A DNA stretch of 64,000 nt from Hypomyces perniciosus. Taxonomy: Eukaryota; Ascomycota; Sordariomycetes; Hypocreales; Hypocreaceae. Position 1 is the stretch's first letter; every line of letters starts with the position of its first letter. The notes under the pieces were generated by a model, which made no database searches, was not told where the DNA came from, and saw only the letters and a list, made by a program, of their open reading frames with translations. The DNA lies in NCBI GenBank assembly GCA_008477525.1, contig SPDT01000007.1:6696001-6760000 (forward strand), read 5' to 3'. The position numbers and the translations under genes were made by a program. This document shows positions 35,011-46,837 of the stretch, one piece after another.

Positions 35011-35384
35011 GCAACAAACGCAGGTCTGGATAAATTTCCATCATTGCGGAGTACGGAGTACACCATCGTATTATATCTGGATTGGCACACAACAACGGTC
35101 ACGAAGATGCCTTCGGAATAAAGGAGCTTGTTTTCTATCTCATTGAATGGAAGTTGTTGCTGCTTAAAAATATGCCATTAAAATCGGTGTTGATAAGAGA
35201 AGGGGGTCAGCGAAATGAAGGCCTCCATGTGCGACGCCTCATGTTCAACAGACCATGCAACGCAAAATACGCCTATGAGACAATTGCTTCTCGTTGCTTT
35301 CCATTGTGAACTTGTTTTTTTCGAGATTGCTTCATTCGGATAGGGACTCTTCCATACCTAATTACACCGCCAATGTAACCTATT

Positions 35385-36200
35385 CTACTCTTTCCACAAT
35401 ACCACGATGCTTAGCTGCAGATTGTCTTGCAACTTGCGCCATCCTTCGTTATCGCTGTCCAAGCCCAGCTCTCTCCGCCACTCCTCTGCGAGAAACTCGC
35501 ATGCCCGCCACTCCAGCTTGTCGCGCATCCCGCCTGCGCGTGCGGTCTCTTCATAAATGCTTTTCTTCAGGTGGTAGGTCTCAAACTAAACTTGATGGAC
35601 TGTGGGAGAAGATCCTGGTGGCGGAATACCGGTGACCTGGAGCTGGTACCCAACGCCGTCAGGAAGCTCATGTTGGTACTCATACTTCAGGCCTGTTTTG
35701 GCAAACACGGCGTCGGATAGCGCTGCAGCAACAGAAGCTACATCGTCAGTTGGCTCCAGGCAGACGCCCACAAACACGCCGTTCGGCTTGAGGTTCGTCG
35801 AGACAGTCCGGAACATGGATGTGAGCTGATCGGGGTTCTTGGCATAATTCAGAAGCCAGACGCCAGTCGCAACATCGAAACCATCCGAATTGTATGGCCG
35901 AGGCTCACAACCATCGCCCTGGACAAAACGTGACCGTTTGGCATACATCGTCTGGCTGAGTCGGGATACCGCCGCGGCCACCATGACGGGCGAGAGGTCT
36001 CCTCCAGTTACAGAATCAGCCCCCCAATCGAGGAGGGGCTCAGAGTAAAACCCAGTTCCGCAGGCCAGGTGGATGACCGATATTCCAGATGTCTCCAGGA
36101 ACGGCTGGACATTTTTCTGGAAGTTGAAACGCTCCAGCTTGTTGAATGGTGTCCTCTTGATGGCATCGTACTGCGTGCCAATGGAATCGTATTGAGACAT
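35385..36200 (-). pseudogene. SAM-dependent methyltransferase copy A, 271 codons with one in-frame TAG
   Basis: From the ATG at 36200 the frame runs to 35385 (272 codons including the final stop) and is interrupted only by TAG at 35586-35588. Before it: MSQYDSIGTQYDAI, SAM motif I HLACGTGFYS, GGDLSPVM (motif II), DGFDVATGVWLLNYA, LKPNGVFVGV. After it: FETYHLKKSIYEETAR, KLEWRACEFLAEEW and SIVVLWKE, which align with the C-terminal third of copy B at 37117, so the whole original gene is still legible. This is the methyltransferase type often found in fungal small-molecule loci; acceptor unknown. Without readthrough the product is 204 aa and lacks the conserved C-terminal third. A CAG to TAG change would explain the stop. 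Confidence 0.8.
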
Positions 36201-37116
36201 TTCGATACTGATGGTGTTTTCAATTGCAAGTGTGATAGGACCAAGAGGAGGATTTATGGCGAGAAGGATCTACAGCTAAGGGAAAGATTTGTGGCTAAGA
36301 GAAACAGGACGAAGCACGATATTAAATACAAAACAGCGACCGAGGGGATTGAGACACAGGGCAGTACGAGGCCAGAAATATAAACGGTGATCACGGTAAC
36401 CAGGTAGTATCGCAATCCTGCACATGATACTCTAATGCATCCCAACAGATGGACTCCTCACCATTCCAGTTATCCATTATACAAATTCGTCAGAATAAAA
36501 AACCGGATACGTCATAACGACATTCAACTGTGGCCACCTAGCTAAGTAACAACAAGAGGGTTCAAACTTCCTACTTCAATCCTTCATTCGGTTCGCTATA
36601 AGTCCTCATACTGTTGTCTGTTGGTTGATACCAGGCGACCATGACGCACCATGTCACAGCTTTACATACACGAGACATGTTTACCGGGCCATGTGATCGA
36701 TTACTAGAACAACTCATCCCGCAGCAGCTGAGCTTTTAGTTATGAAAACATGTTGATGCCGGTCGCGAGCTCTGGACCAGAACAGAGCTATTTTAGCATG
36801 CAGGTGCGGACATCGCGTAGTGCCCAGGAGGTTACTACAAGAACCATCACCGCTATAGTAAATGTAAATCGTTTTTGAGACCCCCTGATTACTCGTGGAT
36901 CGAAGGAGAGATACTAACTGGCAAGTCATTTTACTTTCTTTTTATACCTCTATTAGGTCGAACTGGCTGAACAACGATGGTTAGTATATTAACCCCCCGT
37001 GCTCAGATACTCGCCACTCTAAACTACGGTTTTCTACACCGATGTCGAAGTTGACAACAAAGTAGACAAAGCCAGGACGATCAAGAAGGAGACGAAGTAC
37101 CAGCAGCCGGCTCAAG
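36201..37116. promoter_or_regulatory. Divergent spacer between the two methyltransferase copies
   Basis: 916 bp separating head-to-head related genes. No coding sequence is recognised. It should contain both promoters; no obvious shared operator was found by eye. Confidence 0.45.
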
Positions 37117-37908
37117 ATGACGCAGTACGACTCTCTTGGCTCCTCTTACGACGTTGTGGAGCGTCTCCCGTTCAGGAAAATGGAGGAGCACAACATCTTT
37201 CTCACCATGAAGTCGCTCCTGCGACCCGGCATAAAAGTCCTGGAGTTTGCCTGGACAGGCTTCTACTCCTCGAAGCTCCTGTCTTGGGGGGTTGACTCAC
37301 TCACTGGGATGGAAATCTCACCTATCATGCTCGCCGGCGCCGCAGTCCGGCTCCCCTCCGAGCTGTCCTCTGGCCGGGTTCGCTTCGTGGTCGGCGATGG
37401 CACCAAGCTACAATTATTCGCCCCAGACGGTAGTTTCGGCTGATTCGATGTGGCCTTCGGTGCGTGGTTCCTCAATTACGCTCAGATCAAGGCAGAGTTG
37501 GTGGCCATGTTCCAGAGCATCGCCATTAACCTTAAGCCGGGCGGCGTCTTCGTGGGCATCGTACCGCACCCAACAGATGACCTCTCCACGCGCGCCACAG
37601 CATACGCCCAGCCGCCACTAAGCAAGTTCTGGCCTCGCAACAACTACACCGGACCGCTCGACTCAGGAGAAGGCTGGGGTCTGCATGTCTCCCTCAACAA
37701 TGAGGGCGTCAACTTCATGACGTGGCACCTGAGGAAGAAGATGTATGAGGAGGCTGCAAAGCTGGGGGGCATGCTGGGACGTCTGGAGTGGAGGCGCGAG
37801 ATCTTGCTTGGGGAGACCTGGAGGGAGGGCCATAACTTGACGGCGGAGGAGTGGAAAGTGAGGGAGGCGAACCCTCACACGGGCATCCTTGTTGTGTGGA
37901 AGGACTGA
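37117..37908 (+). pseudogene. SAM-dependent methyltransferase copy B, 263 codons with one in-frame TGA
   Basis: Paralogue of copy A on the opposite strand: MTQYDSLGSSYDVV opens it, and TGMEISPIMLAGAAVRL, FDVAFGAWFLNYAQ, LKPGGVFVGIVPHPTDD and HLRKKMYEEAAKLGGM follow. The frame is open for all 264 codons except TGA at 37441-37443, between FAPDGSFG and FDVAFG. Motif I is also damaged: where copy A has ACGTGFYS this copy has AWTGFYS, consistent with loss of three bases that fused Cys and Gly codons into one Trp. That would remove the glycine-rich SAM loop, so even readthrough product is likely inactive. A CGA to TGA change would explain the stop. Confidence 0.8.
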
Positions 37909-39120
37909 TAGGACATGGGTTCAGGCTTCTCCGATTAAACTTGACTTCTGTTAGATATAGCATTTCCTATTGTTTACTTAAAAAGTTTATGTATTGGTGC
38001 GGATCATGAGAAAAGAATATCCACAGGCATTTTTGTTAAGATACTTCTTCATGCTGGTAGCATAATGGTTCAAGTAAGGTACCTTAGGTTGTGTTGCATG
38101 AACGGTGAGTATATTACATGTACTCAATCAGTCGTATTTGCTGTAACTAATAACAAATTATGCTGCATGAAGAACGTAACATAGTCAACAAGTTGCCTTA
38201 TTCGCAATGGATATTCTCTTGCAGTCCGGCTCACCAAACTGTAGCCTTTTTTTCTAGACAGATTTAATATAACAATAAAAGCAACCCAACATCGCCGCCT
38301 CTTGTCAAACTGTCACCTACCCTACAGATTTGCTTGGGTTAGGGTTGACAGGGGGTTCGGATCCAACGTCGGGCCGGTTAACCCAGCTCCACAATCCTAG
38401 AGGTTTTGGCTATAAAATCTCGACTCGCTCGTCGCAGTTTGAGCTTTTCTTTCTTTCTTCTTCACGTCGACAATACTTCAGTATGCACACCCCTACAGCA
38501 GCCTTTACCTCCTCCTCTAGACTGGCCTATGGCTAACGATTTTCCAGGAGAATCATTTCTATAGTATTCGACTCTCTTTTGGTTCCCTAAAAGAGCCACA
38601 GAGCCCACCCTGGTTGATGAGTGCATATCCTCGACGCCCTAGAGTGAATACCTCTGGTCCTCTCGCTCTATTCGCAAGGATAGCGGTATTTGCTTTGCGA
38701 TTACTGTATGGAGAGATGTTCTTAATGATCTCGACCCTTTTCGTGGTCTGCCTTCGGGCGCATGGGTAGGGTGGGTGTTGATGGACGTCTGACAGGCGTG
38801 TTTTTCTTTTCATTGCTGCGCAAGGCTGGCCTTGGCTGTGAAGAAGAGATTTCTAGAGACTCTGGTCTTGTTTGCCAACGTAAATCTTGTCAGTCGCGTC
38901 GCGTAGGATGCTTCACTAACGCGTGAACTGAAGTTGGACATTAGATGGATGTGTTCATAAAGGTTCAGTTTTTTTTAGTTCATTTATTACATGAAGTCAT
39001 GGCCGACTGACTTGCTCATCCAACTAAGCTTGTATGAAGTACCTACTTTGTACCACTAGCATAATGCTGTATGCAATTCGTATGCAGCAGACACAGAGTA
39101 GATAGATACAGTAGCACACA
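37909..39120. other. Intergenic region
   Basis: 1.2 kb between methyltransferase copy B and the MFS gene (convergent). AT-rich in the first 350 bp. Nothing coding is recognised; short frames at 38330-38536 and 38559-38813 lack domains. Confidence 0.55.
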
Positions 39121-41081
39121 CTACCGCAGCTGCAGCTTGACCTGTCGCCAATAGCTCAAGCGTTTCATATCGCGAAACTTCTTACCATAGTGAATCATAG
39201 GTAAAAAGATGGAGCAAATGGCCAAGCCAACAAACGCGACACTGATGAAGCAGTTCTGCAGGCCCAAAACATCAACCCAAGGGGTAATGCCATAGCCGGT
39301 GGCGAAACTCATTGTGTTGCGAATAATGATGCACGTGGCCAAACCGTCACCCGATATCTCTCGATACGAATCGACCAGATATGTGATCGATAGCGTGATA
39401 CCGGCTGTGTTGCAGGTGGAGAGCACGAACATGGCAATGATTAGAGCGAACCAATGGATCTCGTGGGCAGCCTGTTTCCACACAACATGCGACAATTAGC
39501 AACATTACGCGTGCCAAGATGTCACGAAATCACCAAAACGAAAACTTACACCAACTCCCCAGAGAATCAGCGCGAATGGTAATAGAATCGTTGGCAGGGC
39601 AAACAACCAAAGGCGCTGCTCGGGCTCAAAGATACCGCGGTTGCGGCGCGCGAGCCTGATGACGAACCAGTCACATACTGCACCAGCGTACCAGGCTCTA
39701 TATAAACGTCAGTGTTAGTTGCCCGAAATCCAAAAGCCATGAGGGAGGTTGATCTACAAACCCAAGTGTAACAGCAATAACAGGGCTCATGTAACTCAAC
39801 CCTACCATGCTTGGTTTGAAGTTGTATGGTGCTCCGCCTAGAACGACAGATGCGGTTGCATTGAGAATATTGAACCAGATGAGATATGTGCCATATGAGA
39901 AACCCGAGTAGAAGATGACGGGCCATCCAATCAGCCGGATAATCTGCCATGCATGCCTATGCATCATGAAGGGTCGTGACTTGTCAAAAATGGAAAGCCT
40001 TTGCCAGAAGTTCTTTTCATGGCCTGCCAGTGTCTCGTCGCCTACGAAGAGAGCTCCAATCCTCGCCTCGGTGCTTAAAGGTGTAGATGACTTCTCACCT
40101 GAGCTGACTTGCTCACTGTTTTCTGCGTAGACGATACCAACAGTATGACGATCATAATTAGTCTCCTCCAGGAAGCAGAAGAGGAAGATGGTGCATGCGC
40201 CACAAAATATGCCCATCAAGTAGAAGGGCCACTTATAACCCAGGCCGTCATTAATGAAGCCGCATATGATGGGTGCGAAATAATTTGAAGTCGCCAGAGT
40301 CCAAGCATACCAGCCAATATATGTACCACGCTCGTGGGCAAAGTAAATATCTGTGATGGATGTCTCGGGCAGCGCCTCGATCGGAGCGGCCACAAAGCCA
40401 GTCACGATGTTACGAGCGATCCATTGCCCCTCGCCCTTGGCGTATGGACTCCAAATTGAGATTGCCTATGCATCGGTCAGAATTGGACTTATAGCTGCAT
40501 TTACCAAGTTAGAAAGAGCAAAGTTATACCACGACGCCAACCATCGAGATCAGGTATGTCAGTCTTTTCCCGTACTGCAGTGCGAACGGCTGCCAGAAAA
40601 GCAGACCCCAGCCTAAGAGGAGGAACATATAGCCTGTGCCTGCGTTGAGGTCGGCAACTGCGAGCAATTTGCTTCAGTTATAGAAACCAAGTGTGAAGAT
40701 TGGTATTTCAACTCACCACTGACATCCAGCACCGAGGAGAGAGGGACCAGCAGCGAGTATACAACGGACAACGCCATGCCATTAAAGAATGTATAACTAT
40801 AATTTCGCAATCGATTAGCCTTTTGTCAACCAACATTGAGGACATCTGACCGTTCATGATACTTACGCGATCAGGCAGATGAGCTGCATGCGCTTCCGCC
40901 CTGGTGACCAATTGAGCGGGTCATTAGGGTCTGTGGATGGCGTTGGGATAAGGATAATGTCCCGCTGGCTACTGTCGTGCAATGTTGTAGCCGCGTGTTC
41001 CAGATCTATGAGATGTATGGTGCCAGGCACCTGGGTCTCGTCGATATCTATGCCGTGACTAGGCACCACAGGCGACATCAT
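39121..41081 (-). CDS. MFS transporter, DHA1-like, 541 aa
   Basis: Complement of join(39121..39471,39551..39697,39762..40465,40531..40657,40717..40796,40867..41081) with small uncertainty (1 bp) at the donor near 40530; the sum gives about 541 aa with no stops. Tandem ATGs at 41081/41078. A cytosolic N-terminus with [16 protein letters not shown], the entry motif of 12-TM fungal MFS drug/solute transporters, is followed by TM pairs, the region [25 protein letters not shown] in the TM4-5 part, a charged central loop (about 240-300), and TM7-12 ending in a basic tail. A substrate cannot be read from sequence. It lies 0.8 kb downstream of the 2-oxoglutarate oxygenase on the same strand, so the two may be co-regulated. 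Confidence 0.87.
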
Positions 41082-41886
41082 AGGTATGCCTCGATGCCGA
41101 GTTATTGAATGAACAGCCGTCTATTGCGTTGCTAATGGTTCTTATCAATCACTGACAGTCACGCTCGTCCTGGGAACCGTTGAATAGGGGTTGGCATCAT
41201 CCCAACCTCTCCCAAGTACCGAAGATGCCAGCAAAAAAGGGATAGCTACGGAGTAACGCGTAATATCCACTCAAATAGTTTGGGCGAATAGACGCTCGGG
41301 CATGTTTTGATATTCGCGGGGAAAACGCGCGAAGGGTCACACGTTGCATCCTGAGCCACTGTCTTACTCTTGAGACAACGTACTTCGTATCATGCATTTC
41401 CAACACAACTTCATCTCTTGGCCCATGATTAGTATTGGATAATATCTAACATTCCAGTCTAGTTAAGGTTTTCTAGGTCGTCTCCAAAGAATGAATTTAG
41501 GATTGAGTGGGACGAGAAGATTAGGCCGAGCCACCCAACCCAACAACTGCATCACTGACCGGAGCTTGACCCAACCAAGCATATTCCACGACTAACAACA
41601 AGTCATATATCAAATGTTTCCCCCCCACTTACGATACCGAAACTGCTCGGGCTGTCATGTCATCGTCCATACCAACCGGTTCATCCTAGAGATTAGGTGA
41701 TGACCTTGTTAGGGGACGTCGACAGATGGCACTGCGTGGGGTTGGATATATGGCACGCACTCCTCATATATAATGTACTCAGATGGGTCGTAGGACCGTA
41801 GTCCAATATAGAAATATATGACAGGTTTTATTACATCCCGAACGTGTGGCATCCGTACGAAGACCAGAGATTTATAGGTCAACTGG

Positions 41887-43024
41887 TTAAGAGTAACTAT
41901 TTCCGTACCGACTCCTCAAATGAGCTTCTACCTGGATGGGCTCATACGTGGGATTTTCTTCTGGGCTTAAGCAAGTCGGAATGCACTCAATTACCTGATC
42001 GAGCAGCCCTTCATTGAAAAACGCTACACTATATCGGTATCCGTTGCTTACTGATGAAACAACTCTGTGGAGGGTTGATTTATAACGATCATTTGTCCAA
42101 CGTTCTGGCCCAAGACTTAGCCGGGTTGCTCACATTTAAGACAGGGGAGCTTACCAAGCATGTCTCCAATATTAACAACAAACGCACCCTCGATTGGCTG
42201 AACAGGATGCCAACTCTTGGTAGGCCGATGAAAGACCTCCAAGCCACCAACTAAGTGCTGATTAGCAATGAAATCCTGGGCTGCATCATTGTACTAACTC
42301 TGATCTTGTAGGAGAATAGTCAAGGCACCAAAGTCGGTATGTGCGCCTACACCGCGCGATCCTTCTGCCATCTCTGGTGTTGTTGGTGGATATCTATGCG
42401 CTCGCATCATGGATATCGCTATTCATAACGGTTAGTCACTTGTAATAGGTTTGTTGGATTAATTCTGTCCAGTTACTTACAGTTTTCACTCCTCACAAAC
42501 TCGTCGAAATAGTCTTCCTTCAATCCCAAGCCGAGAGCCACCAATTTGAACAACACCTGACTCAGCCCTAGCATTTCGTCAAAGTACTCCATCATTATAC
42601 CTCTGAAACCTTCAGCTTCCGGGCTCTTTGGCCATTGGTTTGGACCTTGGAGAAATCCCGCATCCTCAGGTGGCCGTTCGGGCCCGACCATGAAGCCCTC
42701 CTTGCTGTCCAAGAACCCCTTCTCCAGACTCTGCTCGCCCGTAGCCTCGAAACCTCGCAAAGCAGCCGACTTGCTTCTATGGACAGAGAATTTTATCTCA
42801 GATGGGAGTGCGAAAAACGCAATGAGGCTGTCGAGAAGCCGGGAAATAAGGTCAGCCGATATATTGTGGCCAGTGATCTGGAAGAAGCCGGGTGATTGGG
42901 CAGCCGAGGCAACGGATGAGGCGACTGAAGATTTCACTTGCACATCACCTGCTAAATATCCAGAGATGTCAATCACGGGAATGTCGAGCCTCGCGGCAGC
43001 ATCCTGGGCAGTATTTGGACTCAT
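41887..43024 (-). CDS. 2-oxoglutarate/Fe(II)-dependent oxygenase (isopenicillin-N-synthase-like), 325 aa
   Basis: Complement of join(41887..42104,42155..42250,42299..42418,42481..43024), 325 aa. Introns are 50, 48 and 62 nt; the 48-nt one (42251-42298) removes an apparent in-frame TAG. The N-terminal DIOX_N part has LDIPVIDISGYLAGD and SPGFFQITGHNI. The jelly-roll core supplies the Fe ligands His208 and Asp210 (GVGAHTDFGALT) and His266 (STLHRV), and the 2-oxoglutarate anchor Arg277-x-Ser279 (YRYSVAFF). Also present are GGLEVF and FVVNIGDMLERWTNDRYKS. All catalytic residues are intact. The family performs hydroxylation, desaturation or ring chemistry, often in secondary metabolism; substrate unknown. 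The ATG at 43024 gives a normal family start. A MITE sits 104 bp upstream, inside the presumed promoter. Confidence 0.9.
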
Positions 43025-43127
43025 AGTGGTAACCTGAAGGATTGACTGACTACCCTTGAGGGGGAACGAGTTGAAATGGTACAGTGACCCCACAATATTG
43101 AGCAAGTAAGAAAATCTGACATGTGTA

Positions 43128-43602
43128 CGAAGGTTGAGGTTAAATGAAAGGCCTAGGTTTATAACAAATATACCCCTATCGCACAGTATTAATTTGCATC
43201 TTTTAAACAGTATTTTCCTTCTAATATCAGGCTAAATCTCTATTAAACTTGCAGTATAACTGCTTTATAAATAATGCCTTTAATTGCAAATTAAATAATA
43301 TATCTTAAAGGTAAAGCTACTTATAGTAATTTAGGCGGCTATAGCAGCAGTAAATAGAGTTAGCAGTTGCGATAGCGACTCGCAAGATAGTAATAAATAT
43401 GGTTACTTTTTAGCAGATTTAAACTGAAATATCCGCTAAAGGAGATATACTATAGGGCAATTTATAGGGGAGTATACATTATTAGCAGGCTTAGTAGTTG
43501 ATTTTAGTAGGTAAGAGTTTTAATTGGGAAAATACTGTTATACTGTGTAGCAGGGGTATTGCCAGTTATAAAGCTATGCTTTTCATTTGACCTCAACCTT
43601 CG
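43128..43602. mobile_element. MITE-like element, 475 bp, long imperfect TIRs, TA target duplication
   Basis: The left end CGAAGGTTGAGGTTAAATGA and the reverse complement of the right end CGAAGGTTGAGGTCAAATGA match over about 60 bp with scattered, mostly transition differences. Both ends are flanked by TA (43126-43127 and 43603-43604). The interior is AT-rich and non-coding. TA duplication suggests mobilisation by a Tc1/mariner-type transposase supplied elsewhere. Transitions between the two arms fit repeat-induced mutation. It is inserted upstream of the oxygenase gene. Confidence 0.85.
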
Positions 43603-43604
43603 TA

Positions 43605-44484
43605 CGACGTACTCCTCGTTTATGTAACTATATATTTATCCTAGCCTCTGTCCACCTCGGTTTAGCCGCGCTTAACTGAGGCTCAGGCAATCGTGATTCT
43701 TCCTTTTCTCAAACCTACCGCGATAAATGCTTAACCATAAAAAAAGAATACCAACTATTAATCAGTCCTCTGTCCACACATTTCTCTATGGCTTCGTCTC
43801 TCCACTACCTTGGTACTTTGCGGAGAACTTCGGCTAATGTCGGGCCGTGCCGACAGATCCAAGTCCTTTTCGGAGTTTAAGCGGCATTAAAGATCTTGCC
43901 AGATCTAGCCGTTGAGCGTAACAGTCATGTCATAGCGAGGAATCCTCCATAACATAGGAAATAGTAATGCTGTACGAGTAGATACAGCCCTGGCATGGTC
44001 ACGTGATAAAAGAGATGATAGCCGAATACGAACAATGCGATGGATATGCCATGGATCTTGGTCGCCAACAGCTTCTTATTTTCAAGCTTCCTTTTGTTCC
44101 TGATGGAGAGCAGAATTTCTTGAAGCTGTTACCTTTGACCGAACAACAACAGCACACATCATATTGACGGATAATTCAGGTGTGATTACCTAGGCCGTCT
44201 ACCTTGATTGAGAAGCGCGGGGTTGATATTGACAGCGGACACTCATCGAATCCACATGACGCGAGGATTATGGAGAATAATGAGATAATAACTTGTTTTG
44301 AGCAAGCTTCCCCGCACCGAATGATCTAATGACGGAGTGAATACGAAGCTAATACGAGACAATATAAGACATCGGTTGGACATTTGGAGGCCATACTCTC
44401 TAGCCCTCCCTTTTTATCCCGACGACTACATTCTTTTGCTCTTTTTCTGTGAGAAATAATATACGATCGACATTGGACATAATA
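43605..44484. other. Intergenic region upstream of the aldehyde dehydrogenase
   Basis: 880 bp with no coding sequence recognised. It presumably contains the aldehyde dehydrogenase promoter. Confidence 0.55.
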
Positions 44485-46219
44485 ATGGCTTCCACTGTCG
44501 AGATCACTCTGCCAAACGGGCTCAAGTATGCCCAGCCCACTGGGGTGTTCATCGACAACAAATTTGTGCCTGCGAATGGCGACAAGTTCACGGTCTATAA
44601 TCCCTCGTAATGACCCTTGAGGACGCTTGTTAATTGCATCTGTACTGACTTGACACTTAATCACAGGACTGACGATGAGATAATCACTCTGCAGGGTGCC
44701 TCCGAGGCGGATGTGGACAAGGCTGTCGCCGCTGCCCGTGCTGCTTTTGAGGGAGAGTGGTCTGAGCTCGAGGCCGCCGAACGAGGCGCATTTCTATACA
44801 GGATTGCTGAGTTAATTGAGAGGGATCGAAAGCTTCTCGCCAGCATTGATGCTTTTGATAACGGCAAGACCTTCAGTGTTGCATTTGAAGAGGATCTTGG
44901 CGAGAGCTACAATGTCTTCCGGTACTACGCCGGTGCTGCCGACAAGATTACCGGCCGCACCATTGAGACGTCCCCTGCTAAGCTGGCTTATGTGCTTCAG
45001 GAGCCTCTCGGCGTATGTGGCCAGATAATCCCCTGGTATGCTCGTCTCCTCTCTGTTTCTGGCTTAACTCCCGGCATCAATTACTGAATCTAGAATGGAA
45101 TCAGGAACTACCCCTTGATGATGCTGGCTTGGAAGGTCGCCCCAGCACTGGCTTGCGGAAACACTGTCGTTTTGAAGCCTGCCGAGCAGACACCTCTTTC
45201 GGCTCTGTATTTCGGCAACCTTGTTATCGAGGCCGGCCTGCCCCCGGGTGTTGTTAACGTTATCCCAGGTCTCGGCCCTGTCACAGGCAAAGTGCTCGCT
45301 AGCCACATGGATGTTGACAAGATTGCCTTTACTGGCAGTACAGCTACTGGCCGCAGCATCATGAAATCCGCCGCCAGCAACTTGAAGAATATTACTCTCG
45401 AGTGCGGTGGCAAGAGTCCCAGCATTGTCTTTGAGGATGCCGATCTTGAGCAAGCTGTGAAGTGGTGCCATGGCGGTATTATGGATAACATGGGCCAGGT
45501 ATGTTTGACAAGCAACTAGATGCTGTAATAGGAGTGGTTATTGAAGCGTCTTCACTTAGGTGTGCACATCAACATCCCGAATCTACGTTCAGGACACCAT
45601 TTACGATGTATTTATAGAGAAATTTGTCGAGAAGACCAAAGAAAACGCTGCTCTGATTGGTGATCCGTTTGATGAGGAGACATACCAGGGGCCTCAAATC
45701 TCACGGACCCAATATGAAAAGATCTTGGGCTACATCGAGGAGGGAAAGAAGGCCGGTGCTCGTGTGCTGCACGGTGGTGCCAAACACGGTGACAAGGGCT
45801 ACTATATTCAGCCTACTGTCTTTGTCGATGTAAGCAATACTTGTTGGGTTCATATTACTGACGATTGCTAACTTAATCACCAGGTAAACGAGGATATGAC
45901 AATTGTGAAGGAAGAGATCTTCGGCCCCGTTGTTATCATTTCCAAATTTAGCACAGAGCAGGAAGTCATCGCGAAGGCCAACGATACCTCTTATGGCCTG
46001 GCCGCAGCGCTTTTCACGCAGAAAATCGCCAAGGCCCATAAGGTCGCCCGCAAGCTTCAAGCGGGTATGGTCTGGATCAATTCATCGGGAGACTCGCACT
46101 TCGGGATTCCATTTGGCGGTTACAAGTCGTCGGGAATTGGCCGTGAGCTGGGGCAATACGCACTTGATGCCTATACTCAGTCGAAAGCTGTGCATGTGAA
46201 CTTGGGTACGGAACTGTAG
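44485..46219 (+). CDS. NAD(P)+-dependent aldehyde dehydrogenase, 496 aa
   Basis: Join(44485..44606,44667..45035,45105..45498,45560..45829,45884..46219), 496 aa, open throughout. Conserved features are the N-terminal [41 protein letters not shown], the Rossmann-loop FTGSTATGR, the general base in LECGGKSP (Glu263), the nucleophile in GQVCTSTSR (Cys297) and EEIFGPV near the end. Length and lack of a targeting peptide fit cytosolic fungal class ALDH (AldA-like), which oxidise acetaldehyde and other aldehydes to acids. Five exons with introns of 54-69 nt. It is convergent with the PLP enzyme to the right. Substrate preference cannot be deduced. Confidence 0.95.
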
Positions 46220-46837
46220 GAGATGGGAGTTCATAGAACATTCACTCGTCAAGATTAGGGTGAGATAGAATATAGACTGCCGCTTGTATGGGTGATACCG
46301 ATTCTCCACCATTGGCTCCTCCAGAAGTGAGCCCGTGACTGTAATTTAAGCACGAAAGAAGCAAGCACAATAAAAAAACACGGAGAATGACGGAACCAAT
46401 CACGGCAAATCCTATTTGATCAAGCTGCTCGCGGCGCTGTTGAGTAGCGTGCTGTCGCAAAAGTTCAACAGATGGGGCATACTTACGAGCAGTTGCAAAA
46501 TGGAGGAAGACCCATCGCCACAATGCAGTGTTTTCTTGCGGTACACTTGTGCATCATCTGTGTTATTGGCTATATATTTCGGCATCGCGACACTGCTCAC
46601 CGCAGTCATGGAATCTTGTCTCGGTTCAACCGTCTGGGCAGCATCTTATACATCGTTGTTGTTTTTGCCATGAGTCTGGTTCTGCCGATTTCCATTGCTA
46701 TAAAACACGGCCTTCAACTCTACTCTGTCAAATTGGTTTTTGCGATTCGGATCAATTGGAGCGGTTGGCCCGAAGAGTTGAACAATCGAAGACAAAGTCA
46801 TGTTCCAACGCACTCGTTGATAGCGCTTAACTCATAC
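46220..46837. other. Convergent 3' intergenic region
   Basis: 618 bp between aldehyde dehydrogenase and the PLP enzyme; it contains both 3' ends. Overlapping short frames on both strands show no domain. Confidence 0.6.

Noticed and set aside
42251..42298. In-frame TAG in the 2-oxoglutarate oxygenase
   Set aside because: It lies in a 48-nt intron with good GTTAGT, CTAAT and TAG signals; removal restores the conserved GGLEVF region, so the gene is intact.
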